A stretch of DNA of 17,610 nucleotides from Dehalococcoidia bacterium. Its GTDB lineage: Bacteria; Chloroflexota; Dehalococcoidia; SZUA-161; SpSt-899. Positions 4,742 through 13,093 of this stretch are shown here, piece by piece (position 1 is the first letter of the stretch; each line of letters starts with the position of its first letter). The stretch spans positions 1 to 17,610 of the forward strand of contig JALPXQ010000020.1 of NCBI GenBank assembly GCA_023271515.1, given 5' to 3'. The position numbers and the translations under genes are program-made. Under the pieces are notes generated by a model, which did not search any database, was not told the origin of the DNA, and was given only the letters and a program-made list of their open reading frames with translations.

Positions 4742-7456
4742 GTGCCGCCAGAAAAACCGCTGCTTCTTCTATTTGATGGGCATGCCCTTATCCATCGCGC
4801 CTTTCATGCCCTGCCGGCACTCACCACCAGGGAAGGGCAACCAACCGGGGCTGTTTATGGTTTCGCAAGCATGCTCCTGAAGACACTCGAAGATTTTAAG
4901 CCCTCGCACTGGGCAATCGCCTTCGACTCCGCCGCTCCCACCTTCAGGCATATTCAGTTTCAGGACTACAAGGCGCACCGTCCCAAAGCGCCTGACGAGC
5001 TCATCTCACAATTCGCCGTCGTTCGCCGGTTGGTCCAGACCCTCGGCATCCTCGCCTTTGAGGTGGAAGGCTACGAGGCCGACGATATTCTCGGTACTCT
5101 CAGCCAACAAGCCGGCGCAAAGGGGATCGCTTCTATCATCGTAACCGGTGATACCGATACCCTGCAGCTTGTCTCCCCCGGTGTCGAGGTGCTTCTTCCC
5201 CGGCCCCGGAGGCCCTTCAGCGACACTCAACTCTACGATGAAGCAGCGGTACAGCAGCGATACAGCCTCCGGCCGCGACAGATAGCCGACCTGAAGGGCC
5301 TCAGAGGCGACTCGTCAGACAACATCCCCGGCGTGCCTGGTATCGGAGAGAAGACCGCCATCAAGCTCATCCAGGATTTCGACAGCCTGGAAGGGATCTA
5401 CCGGCGAATCGACGAGGTGACCCCGCTCCGGATTCAGGAGATCCTGCGGTCCAATGAAGAGGTGGCAAGACAGGGCAAACAGTTGGCCACCATCGTTACC
5501 GATGTTCCGGTAAGCCTCGATCTCTCATCCTGTCGCGTCGGCAGCTATGACCGGGACAAAGCTTTCGCCCTGTTTCGAGAGCTGGAGTTCTTCAGTCTCC
5601 TGGATAAACTGCCGGGGACAACAGGAGAGTGGCAGAGCACACTGCCGGAGACGAACAGGATCCCCGCGAGCTATGAGATAGTGGATACATCTCAAGCCCT
5701 TGATAAACTGGTGGAGGAACTCTCCACAGCCAGAGCATTGGCAGTGGATACGGAGACCTCGGGCAAGGAGGCAAGACACACGACATTGGTTGGCATATCC
5801 CTTTCGACGGCTCCGGCGAAGGCCTGGTATATCCCCATCGGGCACAAGGGACCGGGGTCACAGCTCTCTCTATCCGAGCTCACTCCCAGACTCAAGCCTG
5901 TCCTGGCAGATCCCCACATTGCGAAGATAGCCCACAATGCCAAATATGATATGACCGTTCTCTGGCGACACGGGCTGGGATTGAACGACCCCGGATTCGA
6001 TACCATGATCGCCGCACATCTTCTGGGGGAGAAGTCTCTGGGATTGAAGCAGCTCGCCTTCAGCAAACTGGGCGTCGAGATGACCCCCATAAGCGCCCTC
6101 ATCGGATCAGGACCCAAACAAGGCTCAATGACGGATGTCACCATTGCACAAGCCGCCGATTACGCCTGCGCCGACGCCGATATGACTGGTAGACTGAGTC
6201 AGCTTCTGGAGACGGAACTGAAGCGAGAGGGGTTGTGGGACCTCTTCATCGAGGTTGAGATGCCGCTGGTTCCAATCTTATGGCGGATGGAGTGGAACGG
6301 GATAGCCCTGGATGCCACCTTGCTGCGGGATATGTCGCAGGCAATGTCCATGGAGATGGCCGATATCGAGGATGAGATCTACAAGTCGGTGGGGTATAAG
6401 TTCAATATAAACTCCACCCAGCAACTGGGGAGAATTCTTTTCGATGAGCTCAAACTGACCCCCGGGCGCAAGACCAAAAGCGGTTATTCCACGGATATCT
6501 CCGTCCTGGAGAATCTCCGCGGCAAGCATCCCGTTATTGAGCATGTCATCGAGTATCGCCAGCTCGCCAAGCTCAAATCTACCTATGTCGATGCCCTCCC
6601 GGCCCTGATCGATCCGGAGACGGGAAGGGTTCATACCAGTTTCAATCAGACAGCCACCGCTACCGGACGTTTATCATCGAGCGACCCCAATCTGCAGAAC
6701 ATCCCCGTTCGCACCGAGATAGGAAAGCGGATCAGACAGGCTTTCGTCGCCCCAGGCGATGATTTCACGCTTTTGAGTGCGGATTACTCCCAGATCGAGC
6801 TCCGGGTTATGGCCCATCTATCCCAGGACCCCGGGCTTCTTGCCGCTTTCGCCCACGATGAGGATATCCATGCCGCCACCGCCTCGCAGGTCTTCGGCGT
6901 GGAGATATCCGAAGTGACCTCAGAGATGAGACGAATAGCCAAGGTGGTGAATTTCGGCGTGATCTATGGCATGGGCGATTATGGCCTGGAACAGGCCACC
7001 GGCCTCTCCCGCCAGGAAGCGGCCGATTTTATCAACGCCTACTTCGAGAAATACCGCGGCGTCAGGGATTATGTCAAGTCCACGCTGGCACAGGTTCGGG
7101 AGAGGGGATACGTTCAAACACTACTCGGGAGGAGGCGACATATCCCCGATATTAAGTCCGGCAATTATCAAGTGCGACAAGCAGCCGAGCGGATGGCTAT
7201 CAACATGCCGATCCAGGGCACCGCCGCCGACATCATCAAGCTGGCGATGATCAATATCCAGAACGAGATAAATCTTAGGAGTCTCCAGAGCAAGATGATC
7301 CTTCAGGTGCATGACGAGCTCCTCTTCGAGGTACCTCAGGCAGAGATCGAGCCGATGAAACGATTGGTGCAGGAGGTCATGTCAGCGGCAATGAAGCTAA
7401 GTGTGCCTCTGAATGTGGACACCAAACTGGGCCGGAATTGGGGAGAGATGGACTAA
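4742..7456 (+). CDS. polA: DNA polymerase I
   Basis: DNA polymerase I fills gaps, removes Okazaki primers and serves excision repair. All three domains are present in 904 residues. The 5' nuclease (about 1-290) has YEADD (111-115), TGDTD (135-139) and the helix-hairpin-helix GLRGDSSDNIPGVPGIGEKTA region (187-207). The 3'-5' proofreading domain (about 310-500) keeps its metal ligands in VDTETS (Asp336, Glu338), KYD (Asp403) and YACAD (Tyr474, Asp478), so it is probably active. The polymerase domain has motif A DYSQIELR (681-688), motif B RRIAKVVNFGVIYG (730-743) and motif C QVHDE (855-859). Phe738 in the O-helix is the usual non-tyrosine form. The start is a GTG, chosen because AGGAGGG (4728-4734) sits 7 bases before it. 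Confidence 0.97.
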   Translation: MPPEKPLLLLFDGHALIHRAFHALPALTTREGQPTGAVYGFASMLLKTLEDFKPSHWAIAFDSAAPTFRHIQFQDYKAHRPKAPDELISQFAVVRRLVQTLGILAFEVEGYEADDILGTLSQQAGAKGIASIIVTGDTDTLQLVSPGVEVLLPRPRRPFSDTQLYDEAAVQQRYSLRPRQIADLKGLRGDSSDNIPGVPGIGEKTAIKLIQDFDSLEGIYRRIDEVTPLRIQEILRSNEEVARQGKQLATIVTDVPVSLDLSSCRVGSYDRDKAFALFRELEFFSLLDKLPGTTGEWQSTLPETNRIPASYEIVDTSQALDKLVEELSTARALAVDTETSGKEARHTTLVGISLSTAPAKAWYIPIGHKGPGSQLSLSELTPRLKPVLADPHIAKIAHNAKYDMTVLWRHGLGLNDPGFDTMIAAHLLGEKSLGLKQLAFSKLGVEMTPISALIGSGPKQGSMTDVTIAQAADYACADADMTGRLSQLLETELKREGLWDLFIEVEMPLVPILWRMEWNGIALDATLLRDMSQAMSMEMADIEDEIYKSVGYKFNINSTQQLGRILFDELKLTPGRKTKSGYSTDISVLENLRGKHPVIEHVIEYRQLAKLKSTYVDALPALIDPETGRVHTSFNQTATATGRLSSSDPNLQNIPVRTEIGKRIRQAFVAPGDDFTLLSADYSQIELRVMAHLSQDPGLLAAFAHDEDIHAATASQVFGVEISEVTSEMRRIAKVVNFGVIYGMGDYGLEQATGLSRQEAADFINAYFEKYRGVRDYVKSTLAQVRERGYVQTLLGRRRHIPDIKSGNYQVRQAAERMAINMPIQGTAADIIKLAMINIQNEINLRSLQSKMILQVHDELLFEVPQAEIEPMKRLVQEVMSAAMKLSVPLNVDTKLGRNWGEMD

Positions 7457-7461
7457 CGGGG

Positions 7462-7490
7462 TTCACAAGAGGATGAATCCGTAGTATAAT
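7462..7490 (+). promoter_or_regulatory. Promoter of the greA operon
   Basis: TTCACA (7462-7467), a 17-bp spacer and TATAAT (7485-7490) match the sigma-70 consensus at eleven of twelve positions. It begins six bases after the polA stop codon. Transcription would start near 7497, giving a 139-nt leader with leader repeat copy 3 and an intrinsic terminator before greA. Confidence 0.75.
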
Positions 7491-7514
7491 AGTAAGCGTT
7501 CATCTAATATCTTC

Positions 7515-7583
7515 GCCCCTTTAGAAATCCCAGGTATAACTGCTTTAGGGGGTTTCAGGGGGAGAATCCCCCCCATGATCTTG
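7515..7583 (+). repeat. Dispersed leader repeat, copy 3 (before greA)
   Basis: This copy has two G runs (7548-7552 and 7558-7562), loop AGAAT (7563-7567) and a run of seven C, then ATGATCTTG (7575-7583). GAAATCCC (7524-7531) can pair with GGGGTTTC (7549-7556) with one G-T wobble, as the equivalent bases can in copy 1, so a two-hairpin fold is shared. The ATG at 7575 opens the twelve-codon frame MILTESGGLSVF, which ends at TAA 7611-7613 after passing through the terminator stem. Confidence 0.85.
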
Positions 7584-7611
7584 ACTGAGAGTGGGGGACT
7601 CTCAGTTTTTT
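7584..7611 (+). terminator. Intrinsic terminator/attenuator in the greA leader
   Basis: ACTGAGAGT (7584-7592) and ACTCTCAGT (7598-7606) form a perfect 9-bp stem with a GGGGG loop, followed by a T run through 7611. It could end polA transcripts, but it also lies between the greA promoter and greA. It would therefore stop a share of greA transcripts and release a leader RNA of about 115 nt. The uORF of leader repeat copy 3 runs through the whole stem. Confidence 0.85.
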
Positions 7612-7635
7612 AACTATACACGGGAGGAATGGGCT

Positions 7636-8112
7636 ATGCCTGAAGAGAAGGTCTTACTAACAACCGAGGGGTTAGAGAAACTGAAGAACGAATTGGAACA
7701 TCTACGCGAAGTGCATCGGCCCGAAGTTCTGGAGAGGCTTCAACGAGCAAAGGAACTGAGCGATACCGTTGACAACGCCGAATATGATGAAGCTAAGAAT
7801 GAACAGGCATTTGTCGAGGGCCGCATCATGTGGCTGGAACGGACAATCAAACATGCCGAAGTCATTCCGATGGAGAGGTCACGTCCGGCATATGTCAAGC
7901 TTGGGTCCAAGGTTAAGGTGCAGAACTCAGAAGGGGAGGAAAGGACATACGTTATTGTGGGAGGCACGGAGAGCAATCCCAGTGAGGGTAAAATATCCAA
8001 TGAATCCCCTGTGGGGAAGGCCCTGCTGGGCAGACATGTAGGCGAGGAAATTGAGATACAAGTCCCGAAGGGGCTGACAAAGCTGAAGATAGTGACCATT
8101 TCTGGGGAGTGA
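7636..8112 (+). CDS. greA: Transcription elongation factor GreA
   Basis: GreA enters the secondary channel of RNA polymerase and stimulates transcript cleavage in backtracked complexes. The start at 7636 follows GGGAGGA with GGAGG eight bases upstream and gives 158 residues, exactly the usual length; earlier in-frame starts lie in the terminator. The N-terminal coiled coil (about 1-75) carries the acidic tip in VDNAEYDEAKNEQ, whose Asp and Glu coordinate Mg2+ at the polymerase active site. The usual GDLSEN is replaced by SDTVDN. The C-terminal FKBP-like domain includes VKLGSKVKVQ, ESNPSEGKISNESPVGKALLG and GEEIEIQVPKG. It is the first gene of an eight-gene run; lysS starts four bases after its stop. 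Confidence 0.96.
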   Translation: MPEEKVLLTTEGLEKLKNELEHLREVHRPEVLERLQRAKELSDTVDNAEYDEAKNEQAFVEGRIMWLERTIKHAEVIPMERSRPAYVKLGSKVKVQNSEGEERTYVIVGGTESNPSEGKISNESPVGKALLGRHVGEEIEIQVPKGLTKLKIVTISGE

Positions 8113-8116
8113 GCTC

Positions 8117-9598
8117 ATGGCACAAAGACAAAGCGAGTTAACCCAAAGCCGCCTCGATAAGCTCCAGAGAATCCGGGGTCGCGGCATAGATCCATACCCT
8201 GCCCGATACCACCGCAGTCATACGACACAGGAAGCCGTCGCTCTTTATCAGGAGGCAGAAGATGGGAGCGGCGGTCTTCCCCAGGTGAAGCTAGCCGGCC
8301 GTATTACTGCCATGCGTTCCATGGGCAAGGCTATCTTTCTGGATCTCAAGGATGGATCGGGCAAGGTTCAAGTCTATCTCCGTCGGGATGCTTTAGGCGA
8401 AGAGAAGTATAGCCTGCTTCAAGATTTCGACATCGGCGATTTCATCGGTGTTGAGGGACAGGTCTTCAAGACCCGGACCGGAGAGATTACCGTTAGGGCA
8501 TCGGACTTGACGATGTTGTCGAAGTCACTGCAGCCTCTCCCAGAGAAGTGGCATGGGCTTGCCGATGTCGAGAAGCGCTATCGCCAACGGTATCTCGATC
8601 TCCTCTCCAACGACCAGGTGAGGCGTACGTTTGAGGTGCGTGGGCAGGCGATTTCGGCCATGCGCCGTTTCCTTGAGGAGCGCGGATTTATCGAAGTGGA
8701 AACGCCGGTCTTGCAGCCGCTTGCCGCCGGGGCTCTGGCCAGGCCTTTTGCTACACACCATCATGCGCTCGATCGGGAGCTATATCTGCGCATCGCCACC
8801 GAACTTCATCTGAAACGATTGATTATCGGTGGGTTCGACAGGGTCTACGAGATTGGGCGAGTATTTCGCAACGAGGGCATCTCCACCAAACATAATCCTG
8901 AATTCACCACCCTGGAGAGCTACCAGGCCTACGCCGATTACCTCGATGTGATGGAGATGGTGGAGCAGATGGTTTCCTTCATCGCCCGGGAGGTTCTGGG
9001 GACGATGAGAATCGGCCATGGAGAGATGACGGTGGACCTCTCTCCGCCATGGCGTCGCCTCACCCTGTGCGATGCGATCAAAGAAAGGAGCGGCATCGAT
9101 TTCGAGGCTTTCCCCGACGCGAGCGCGCTTGAGGCAGGGATAAGGGAAACCGGCCTCAGTGTGGATGATGGTTTGAATTGGGGCAAGCTGGTTGATTTCT
9201 TGCTTTCCCACACCGTCGAACCACACCTGATCCAGCCTACATTCCTCCTGGATTACCCGGTAGAGCTATCTCCCCTGGCCAAAAGAAAACCGGGAAGCGA
9301 GCGCCTGGTGGAACGGTTCGAGGCCTTCGCCGGAGGGATGGAGATTGCTAATGCCTTCAGTGAGATCAACGACCCTCTGGAGCAGCGAGAGCGCTTCAAG
9401 GAACAGGACAGAATGCGAGCCCTGTTCGGCGACGAGGAAGCCGAAAGAATTGACGAGGACTTCCTTCTGGCCCTGGAACACGGCATGCCTCCTACCGGTG
9501 GGCTGGGGGTAGGGGTTGACCGGCTGGTGATGCTCCTCACTAACCAGCAGTCAATCAGAGAGGTGATCTTGTTCCCACAGTTGAGAGCCAAGGAGTAA
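8117..9598 (+). CDS. lysS: Lysyl-tRNA synthetase, class II
   Basis: LysRS charges tRNA-Lys in the cytosol. The 493 residues hold an N-terminal OB-fold anticodon-binding domain (about 58-145, with GRITAMRSMGKAIFLDLKDG) and a class II catalytic domain. Motif 1 is around RRFLEERGFIEVETPVL (183-199). Motif 2 is VFRNEGISTKHNPEF (249-263). Motif 3 is GGLGVGVDRLVMLLT (461-475). The active-site stretch DRELYLRIATELHLKRLIIGGF (219-240) is typical of LysRS-II, as is the C-terminal FPQLR. The start is four bases after the greA stop, with GGGGAG overlapping that stop, so translation is probably coupled. Confidence 0.97.
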   Translation: MAQRQSELTQSRLDKLQRIRGRGIDPYPARYHRSHTTQEAVALYQEAEDGSGGLPQVKLAGRITAMRSMGKAIFLDLKDGSGKVQVYLRRDALGEEKYSLLQDFDIGDFIGVEGQVFKTRTGEITVRASDLTMLSKSLQPLPEKWHGLADVEKRYRQRYLDLLSNDQVRRTFEVRGQAISAMRRFLEERGFIEVETPVLQPLAAGALARPFATHHHALDRELYLRIATELHLKRLIIGGFDRVYEIGRVFRNEGISTKHNPEFTTLESYQAYADYLDVMEMVEQMVSFIAREVLGTMRIGHGEMTVDLSPPWRRLTLCDAIKERSGIDFEAFPDASALEAGIRETGLSVDDGLNWGKLVDFLLSHTVEPHLIQPTFLLDYPVELSPLAKRKPGSERLVERFEAFAGGMEIANAFSEINDPLEQRERFKEQDRMRALFGDEEAERIDEDFLLALEHGMPPTGGLGVGVDRLVMLLTNQQSIREVILFPQLRAKE

Positions 9599-9606
9599 AC
9601 GCATCC

Positions 9607-10866
9607 ATGGTTAGCATACAGTTCATTCGCCAAGACCATGACATCGTCCGAGAGGCATTAGCCAGGCGCAATGATGATGCTCCTCTCGATGAAATCCTTC
9701 GCCTGGACAGCGAGCATCGCAAGCTCCTGCAGGAGATCGAGGGGCTGCGGGCGCGGCGCAACGAAGTCAGCAAAGAGCTGGGACGGATGAAGGAAATGCT
9801 TCCCGAACTTATCGCCGATATGCGGCAGGTGGGGGAACGCATCAAAGCGCTGGAGCAGGAGGAGACCAGGCTATCGGAGCAGCTTACCGACATGCTCCTT
9901 CGCATCCCCAACATCCCCCATCCCAGCGTGCCCCTGGGCAGAGGCGAAACCGACAACGTAGTGGTGCGCTCCCGGGGCGAGCCGCGCCGGTTCGACTTCA
10001 AGCCGCGTCCCCACTGGGAACTGGGAGAGGCTTTGGGAATCATCGACTTTCAGAGGGGAGTTAAGCTCTCCGGTTCTCGCTTCTATGTGCTCAAAGGATG
10101 GGGAGCCCGACTGCAACGAGCGCTGATCGATTTCATGCTTGATCTGCACATCAAGGAACACGGGTACACCGAGATATATCCCCCATTCATGGTCAGGCGG
10201 GAGTGCATGGTGGGGTCAGGGAATCTGCCCAAGTTTGCCGATAACCTCTACCACGACCAGGAGGATGACTTCTGGTTCGTCCCCACCGCCGAGGTCCCCC
10301 TGACCAACCTCTATCGCGGTGAGATTCTGCCGCCGGGCACCCTGCCGATCTACCACGTTGCCTTCACCACTTGCTTCCGCCGGGAGAAGATGTCGGCCGG
10401 GAAGGACACCCGCGGGATCAAGCGAGGTCATCAGTTCGACAAGGTAGAGCTCTACAAGTTCGTCGAGCCGGATGAGTCCGATGGGGAGCTGGAGAGAATG
10501 GTGGAAGATGCCGGAGCGGTGTGTGGCAAGCTGGGGCTGCCGTATCGCATAGTGCAGTTGTGTACCGCCGATCTCGGCTTTGCCTCCGCGAAATCCTACG
10601 ACATTGAAGTCTGGGCCCCTGGCTGCGACGAGTGGCTGGAGGTAAGCTCCTGCTCCAACTGCACCGATTTCCAGGCGCGACGGGCCAATGTACGCTATCG
10701 CCCCGATCCGGGCGCCAAACCACAGTTTGTCCATACCCTGAACGGCTCCGGGCTGGCCTTGCCGCGCGTTCTCATCGCCGTGCTGGAAAGCTACCAGCAG
10801 GGCGATGGCAGCATCACGGTGCCCGATCCTCTGCGACCATATGTCGGCGCGGATGTAATTCGGTAG
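9607..10866 (+). CDS. serS: Seryl-tRNA synthetase
   Basis: SerRS charges tRNA-Ser and tRNA-Sec. Its 419 residues show the long N-terminal antiparallel coiled coil that contacts the tRNA long arm (about 30-98, rich in Leu, Glu and Arg). The class II core has the serine-site TAEVPLTN (227-234), motif 2 in TTCFRREKMSAGKDTRG (254-270) followed by KRGHQFDKVEL, and motif 3 in GSGLALPRVLIAVLES (380-395). The Ser-binding SSCSNCTDFQARR (347-359) is intact. It begins eight bases after lysS. Confidence 0.97.
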   Translation: MVSIQFIRQDHDIVREALARRNDDAPLDEILRLDSEHRKLLQEIEGLRARRNEVSKELGRMKEMLPELIADMRQVGERIKALEQEETRLSEQLTDMLLRIPNIPHPSVPLGRGETDNVVVRSRGEPRRFDFKPRPHWELGEALGIIDFQRGVKLSGSRFYVLKGWGARLQRALIDFMLDLHIKEHGYTEIYPPFMVRRECMVGSGNLPKFADNLYHDQEDDFWFVPTAEVPLTNLYRGEILPPGTLPIYHVAFTTCFRREKMSAGKDTRGIKRGHQFDKVELYKFVEPDESDGELERMVEDAGAVCGKLGLPYRIVQLCTADLGFASAKSYDIEVWAPGCDEWLEVSSCSNCTDFQARRANVRYRPDPGAKPQFVHTLNGSGLALPRVLIAVLESYQQGDGSITVPDPLRPYVGADVIR

Positions 10867-10877
10867 GATTATCGAAG

Positions 10878-11801
10878 ATGAGCATAATGGACGAGCTGAC
10901 GAAAACACGGCCGGCACGGGAGATGGTGCTCACTATCGGGGTGTTTGATGGAGTACATCTGGGGCATCAGCATCTCATCAGCAGGCTGAAGGAGAAATCA
11001 AAGGATGCCGGATTCCTCAGCGGGGTGCTCACCTTTAACTGGCACCCCAGGGCCCTGCTCGCTCCGCAGACCGAATTGCCCTATCTAACCAGCCTGGAGG
11101 AGCGAATCGAATTGATCCAGGGCATGGGAATTGATCATGTTATTGTACTCTCCTTCACCAACGAGCTGGCCCAGCTCTCTGCTCGGAAGTTTGTCAGCCT
11201 GCTTAAAGAGTATCTCCAAATGCGCGGGCTTGTGATCGGCCCCGATTTCGCCCTCGGCCGGGCGCGGGAGGGGAATGCCGACATACTTCGTTCCCTGGGG
11301 CAAGAATTTCGCTTTGCTGTGGAGATAGTGCCTCCGGTAACGATTGGGGGGCAAGTGGTAAGCAGCACCGCTATTCGTCAGGGCCTGGCTGAGGGTGATG
11401 TGGAGAACATAAGCCGGATGCTGGGCAGACGCTTCCAGTTGAATGGCACCGTGGTGCATGGAGATCATCGCGGCGCAGCACTATTGGGCTTTCCTACAGC
11501 TAACCTGGCTATCCCTGGCAATCACGTTCTGCCGGCCGATGGCGTCTATGTCACCCTGGCCCACCTCAAGGACACCGTCCGTCTGGCGGTGACCAGCATT
11601 GGAGTTAGACCCACCTTCGATGCCGGAGAGCGTACGGTGGAAACATACATTCTGGATTTCAATGGCGATCTCTATGGGCATGAGCTCACTATTGAATTCG
11701 TCAGGAGATTGCGTGGCGAGATAAGATTTGAGACACCCGATGCGCTGAAAGCCCAGATCAAAAGCGATGTCACTGTTGCAAACGTGCTCCCAATCGAATA
11801 A
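10878..11801 (+). CDS. ribF: Bifunctional riboflavin kinase / FAD synthetase
   Basis: RibF converts riboflavin to FMN and FMN to FAD. The start at 10878 gives 307 residues, the usual length; the same frame runs open back through serS but without reason to start earlier. The N-terminal adenylyltransferase domain shows GVFDGVHLGHQHLI (21-34), FNWHPRALL (53-61) and VSSTAIRQGL (161-170). The C-terminal riboflavin kinase domain shows LGFPTANL (203-210), with the PTAN loop for ATP/Mg, and GVYV (222-225). The end, around RRLRGEIRF, is typical. It sits 11 bases after serS and 11 before tyrS. Confidence 0.96.
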   Translation: MSIMDELTKTRPAREMVLTIGVFDGVHLGHQHLISRLKEKSKDAGFLSGVLTFNWHPRALLAPQTELPYLTSLEERIELIQGMGIDHVIVLSFTNELAQLSARKFVSLLKEYLQMRGLVIGPDFALGRAREGNADILRSLGQEFRFAVEIVPPVTIGGQVVSSTAIRQGLAEGDVENISRMLGRRFQLNGTVVHGDHRGAALLGFPTANLAIPGNHVLPADGVYVTLAHLKDTVRLAVTSIGVRPTFDAGERTVETYILDFNGDLYGHELTIEFVRRLRGEIRFETPDALKAQIKSDVTVANVLPIE

Positions 11802-11812
11802 AATAGAATGGT

Positions 11813-13093
11813 ATGCCGATACACAAAGAACTTGACCGCATATTGAAGCGCGGTGTCGCCGAGATCATCATCGAGGACGAATTCAGGCGCCTGCTGGAGT
11901 CGGGCAAACCGCTGCGACTAAAGGAAGGTTTCGACCCCAGCCGTCCCGATATTCATCTCGGCCATGTGGTCGGACTCCGCAAGCTTCGTCAGCTTCAGGA
12001 TCTGGGGCATAAGGTGATTCTCATCGTGGGGGACTGGACGGCCCAGATCGGGGATCCCAGCGGTCAATCTCAAACACGCCCCATGCTTACCGCCGGGGAG
12101 GTGCAAGCCAATGCCGAGACCTACATGAAGCAGTTCTTCAAGGTGGTTGACCGTGAGAGGACAGAGGTAAGGTGGCAGAGCGAGTGGTTCGGGAAATTTG
12201 ATCTCGCTGATGTCATCCGTCTCACCAGCAAATTCACCGTCGCTCAAATCATGGCTCGGGAGGACTTCTCCAGCCGGCAGGCGGCGGGACGCCCCATTGC
12301 TCTCACCGAGCTCCTGTATCCCTTGCTCCAGGCCTATGATTCGGTCGTGATCGAGGCTGATGTTGAGTTCGGTGGTATCGATCAAAAGTTTAATTTCCTC
12401 ATGGGGCGGGAGCTTCAGCAGACAGTCGGTCAGCACCCCCAGCAGGTTTTTATGACACCGCTCCTGGTGGGTACCGATGGCCGGATGAAGATGTCCAAGA
12501 GCCTGGGGAACTGCATCACCGTCGAAGATCCTCCCAACGAGATGTTCGGCAGGCTGATGTCAGTTGCAGACCATCTGATTATGGACTACTTTGAGCTAAT
12601 AACCGACGTTCCCGATGAGGAGCTAGTGGGATTCAGGCAGCAATTGGCATCGGGCTCGGTGAATCCAATGACCCTCAAAAAGCGCCTGGCGTGGGAGATC
12701 GTGTGCCAGTTCCACGGACGACAGGCGGCAGGGGAAGCGGCACACCGTTTTGAGAAGGAAGTCCAGATGAAAGAGCAACCCGACCAAATCCCTGAGCATG
12801 TGATTTCATTTGAAAGGTTGTCGGAGGCGGCCACCGTTTCAGGGCTGATCTACGAACTGAAGCTTGCCGGCAGCAGGGGCGAAGCAAAACGGCTGATTTC
12901 TCAAGGGGCTATCGAGGTTGATGGAAGGCGAATATCCAGCGACATGAGAATAGTCCCTGGAGATGACCTGGCAAATGGCGGAGGGGACGGAGAAGAATTG
13001 ATTTTCCGGCATGGCGGTGTGATCCGGGTCGGCAAGCGCCGCTGGGCAAGGATTTTTTTGAAGGAGGAGCTTTCCAATGTCAGATTGGCATGA
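11813..13093 (+). CDS. tyrS: Tyrosyl-tRNA synthetase
   Basis: TyrRS charges tRNA-Tyr. Its 426 residues form a class I enzyme with HLGH (48-51) for the HIGH motif and a perfect KMSKS (226-230). QIGDPSGQSQTRP (78-90) and GGIDQKFNFLMGRELQ (187-202) line the active site. The C-terminal S4-type RNA-binding domain runs from about 350 (VSGLIYELKLAGSRGEAKRL) to the end. The HLGH form and layout fit the TyrZ-like subgroup rather than the E. coli TyrS subgroup; this is judged by eye. The last 17 bases overlap the start of the carboxyltransferase gene. Confidence 0.95.
   Translation: MPIHKELDRILKRGVAEIIIEDEFRRLLESGKPLRLKEGFDPSRPDIHLGHVVGLRKLRQLQDLGHKVILIVGDWTAQIGDPSGQSQTRPMLTAGEVQANAETYMKQFFKVVDRERTEVRWQSEWFGKFDLADVIRLTSKFTVAQIMAREDFSSRQAAGRPIALTELLYPLLQAYDSVVIEADVEFGGIDQKFNFLMGRELQQTVGQHPQQVFMTPLLVGTDGRMKMSKSLGNCITVEDPPNEMFGRLMSVADHLIMDYFELITDVPDEELVGFRQQLASGSVNPMTLKKRLAWEIVCQFHGRQAAGEAAHRFEKEVQMKEQPDQIPEHVISFERLSEAATVSGLIYELKLAGSRGEAKRLISQGAIEVDGRRISSDMRIVPGDDLANGGGDGEELIFRHGGVIRVGKRRWARIFLKEELSNVRLA

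Noticed and set aside
10632..10877. N-terminal extension of RibF
   Set aside because: The extension is serS sequence out of frame; the start at 10878 restores the normal RibF length and N-terminus.
10216..10917. Long minus-strand ORF of 233 codons within serS and ribF
   Set aside because: It is antisense to the catalytic core of SerRS in codon register, where high third-position GC opens the opposite frame; it resembles no family.
13077..13093. tyrS frameshift or fusion with the carboxyltransferase
   Set aside because: The overlap is 17 bases in a different frame, and both proteins have normal ends and a ribosome binding site, so it is an ordinary overlapping start.
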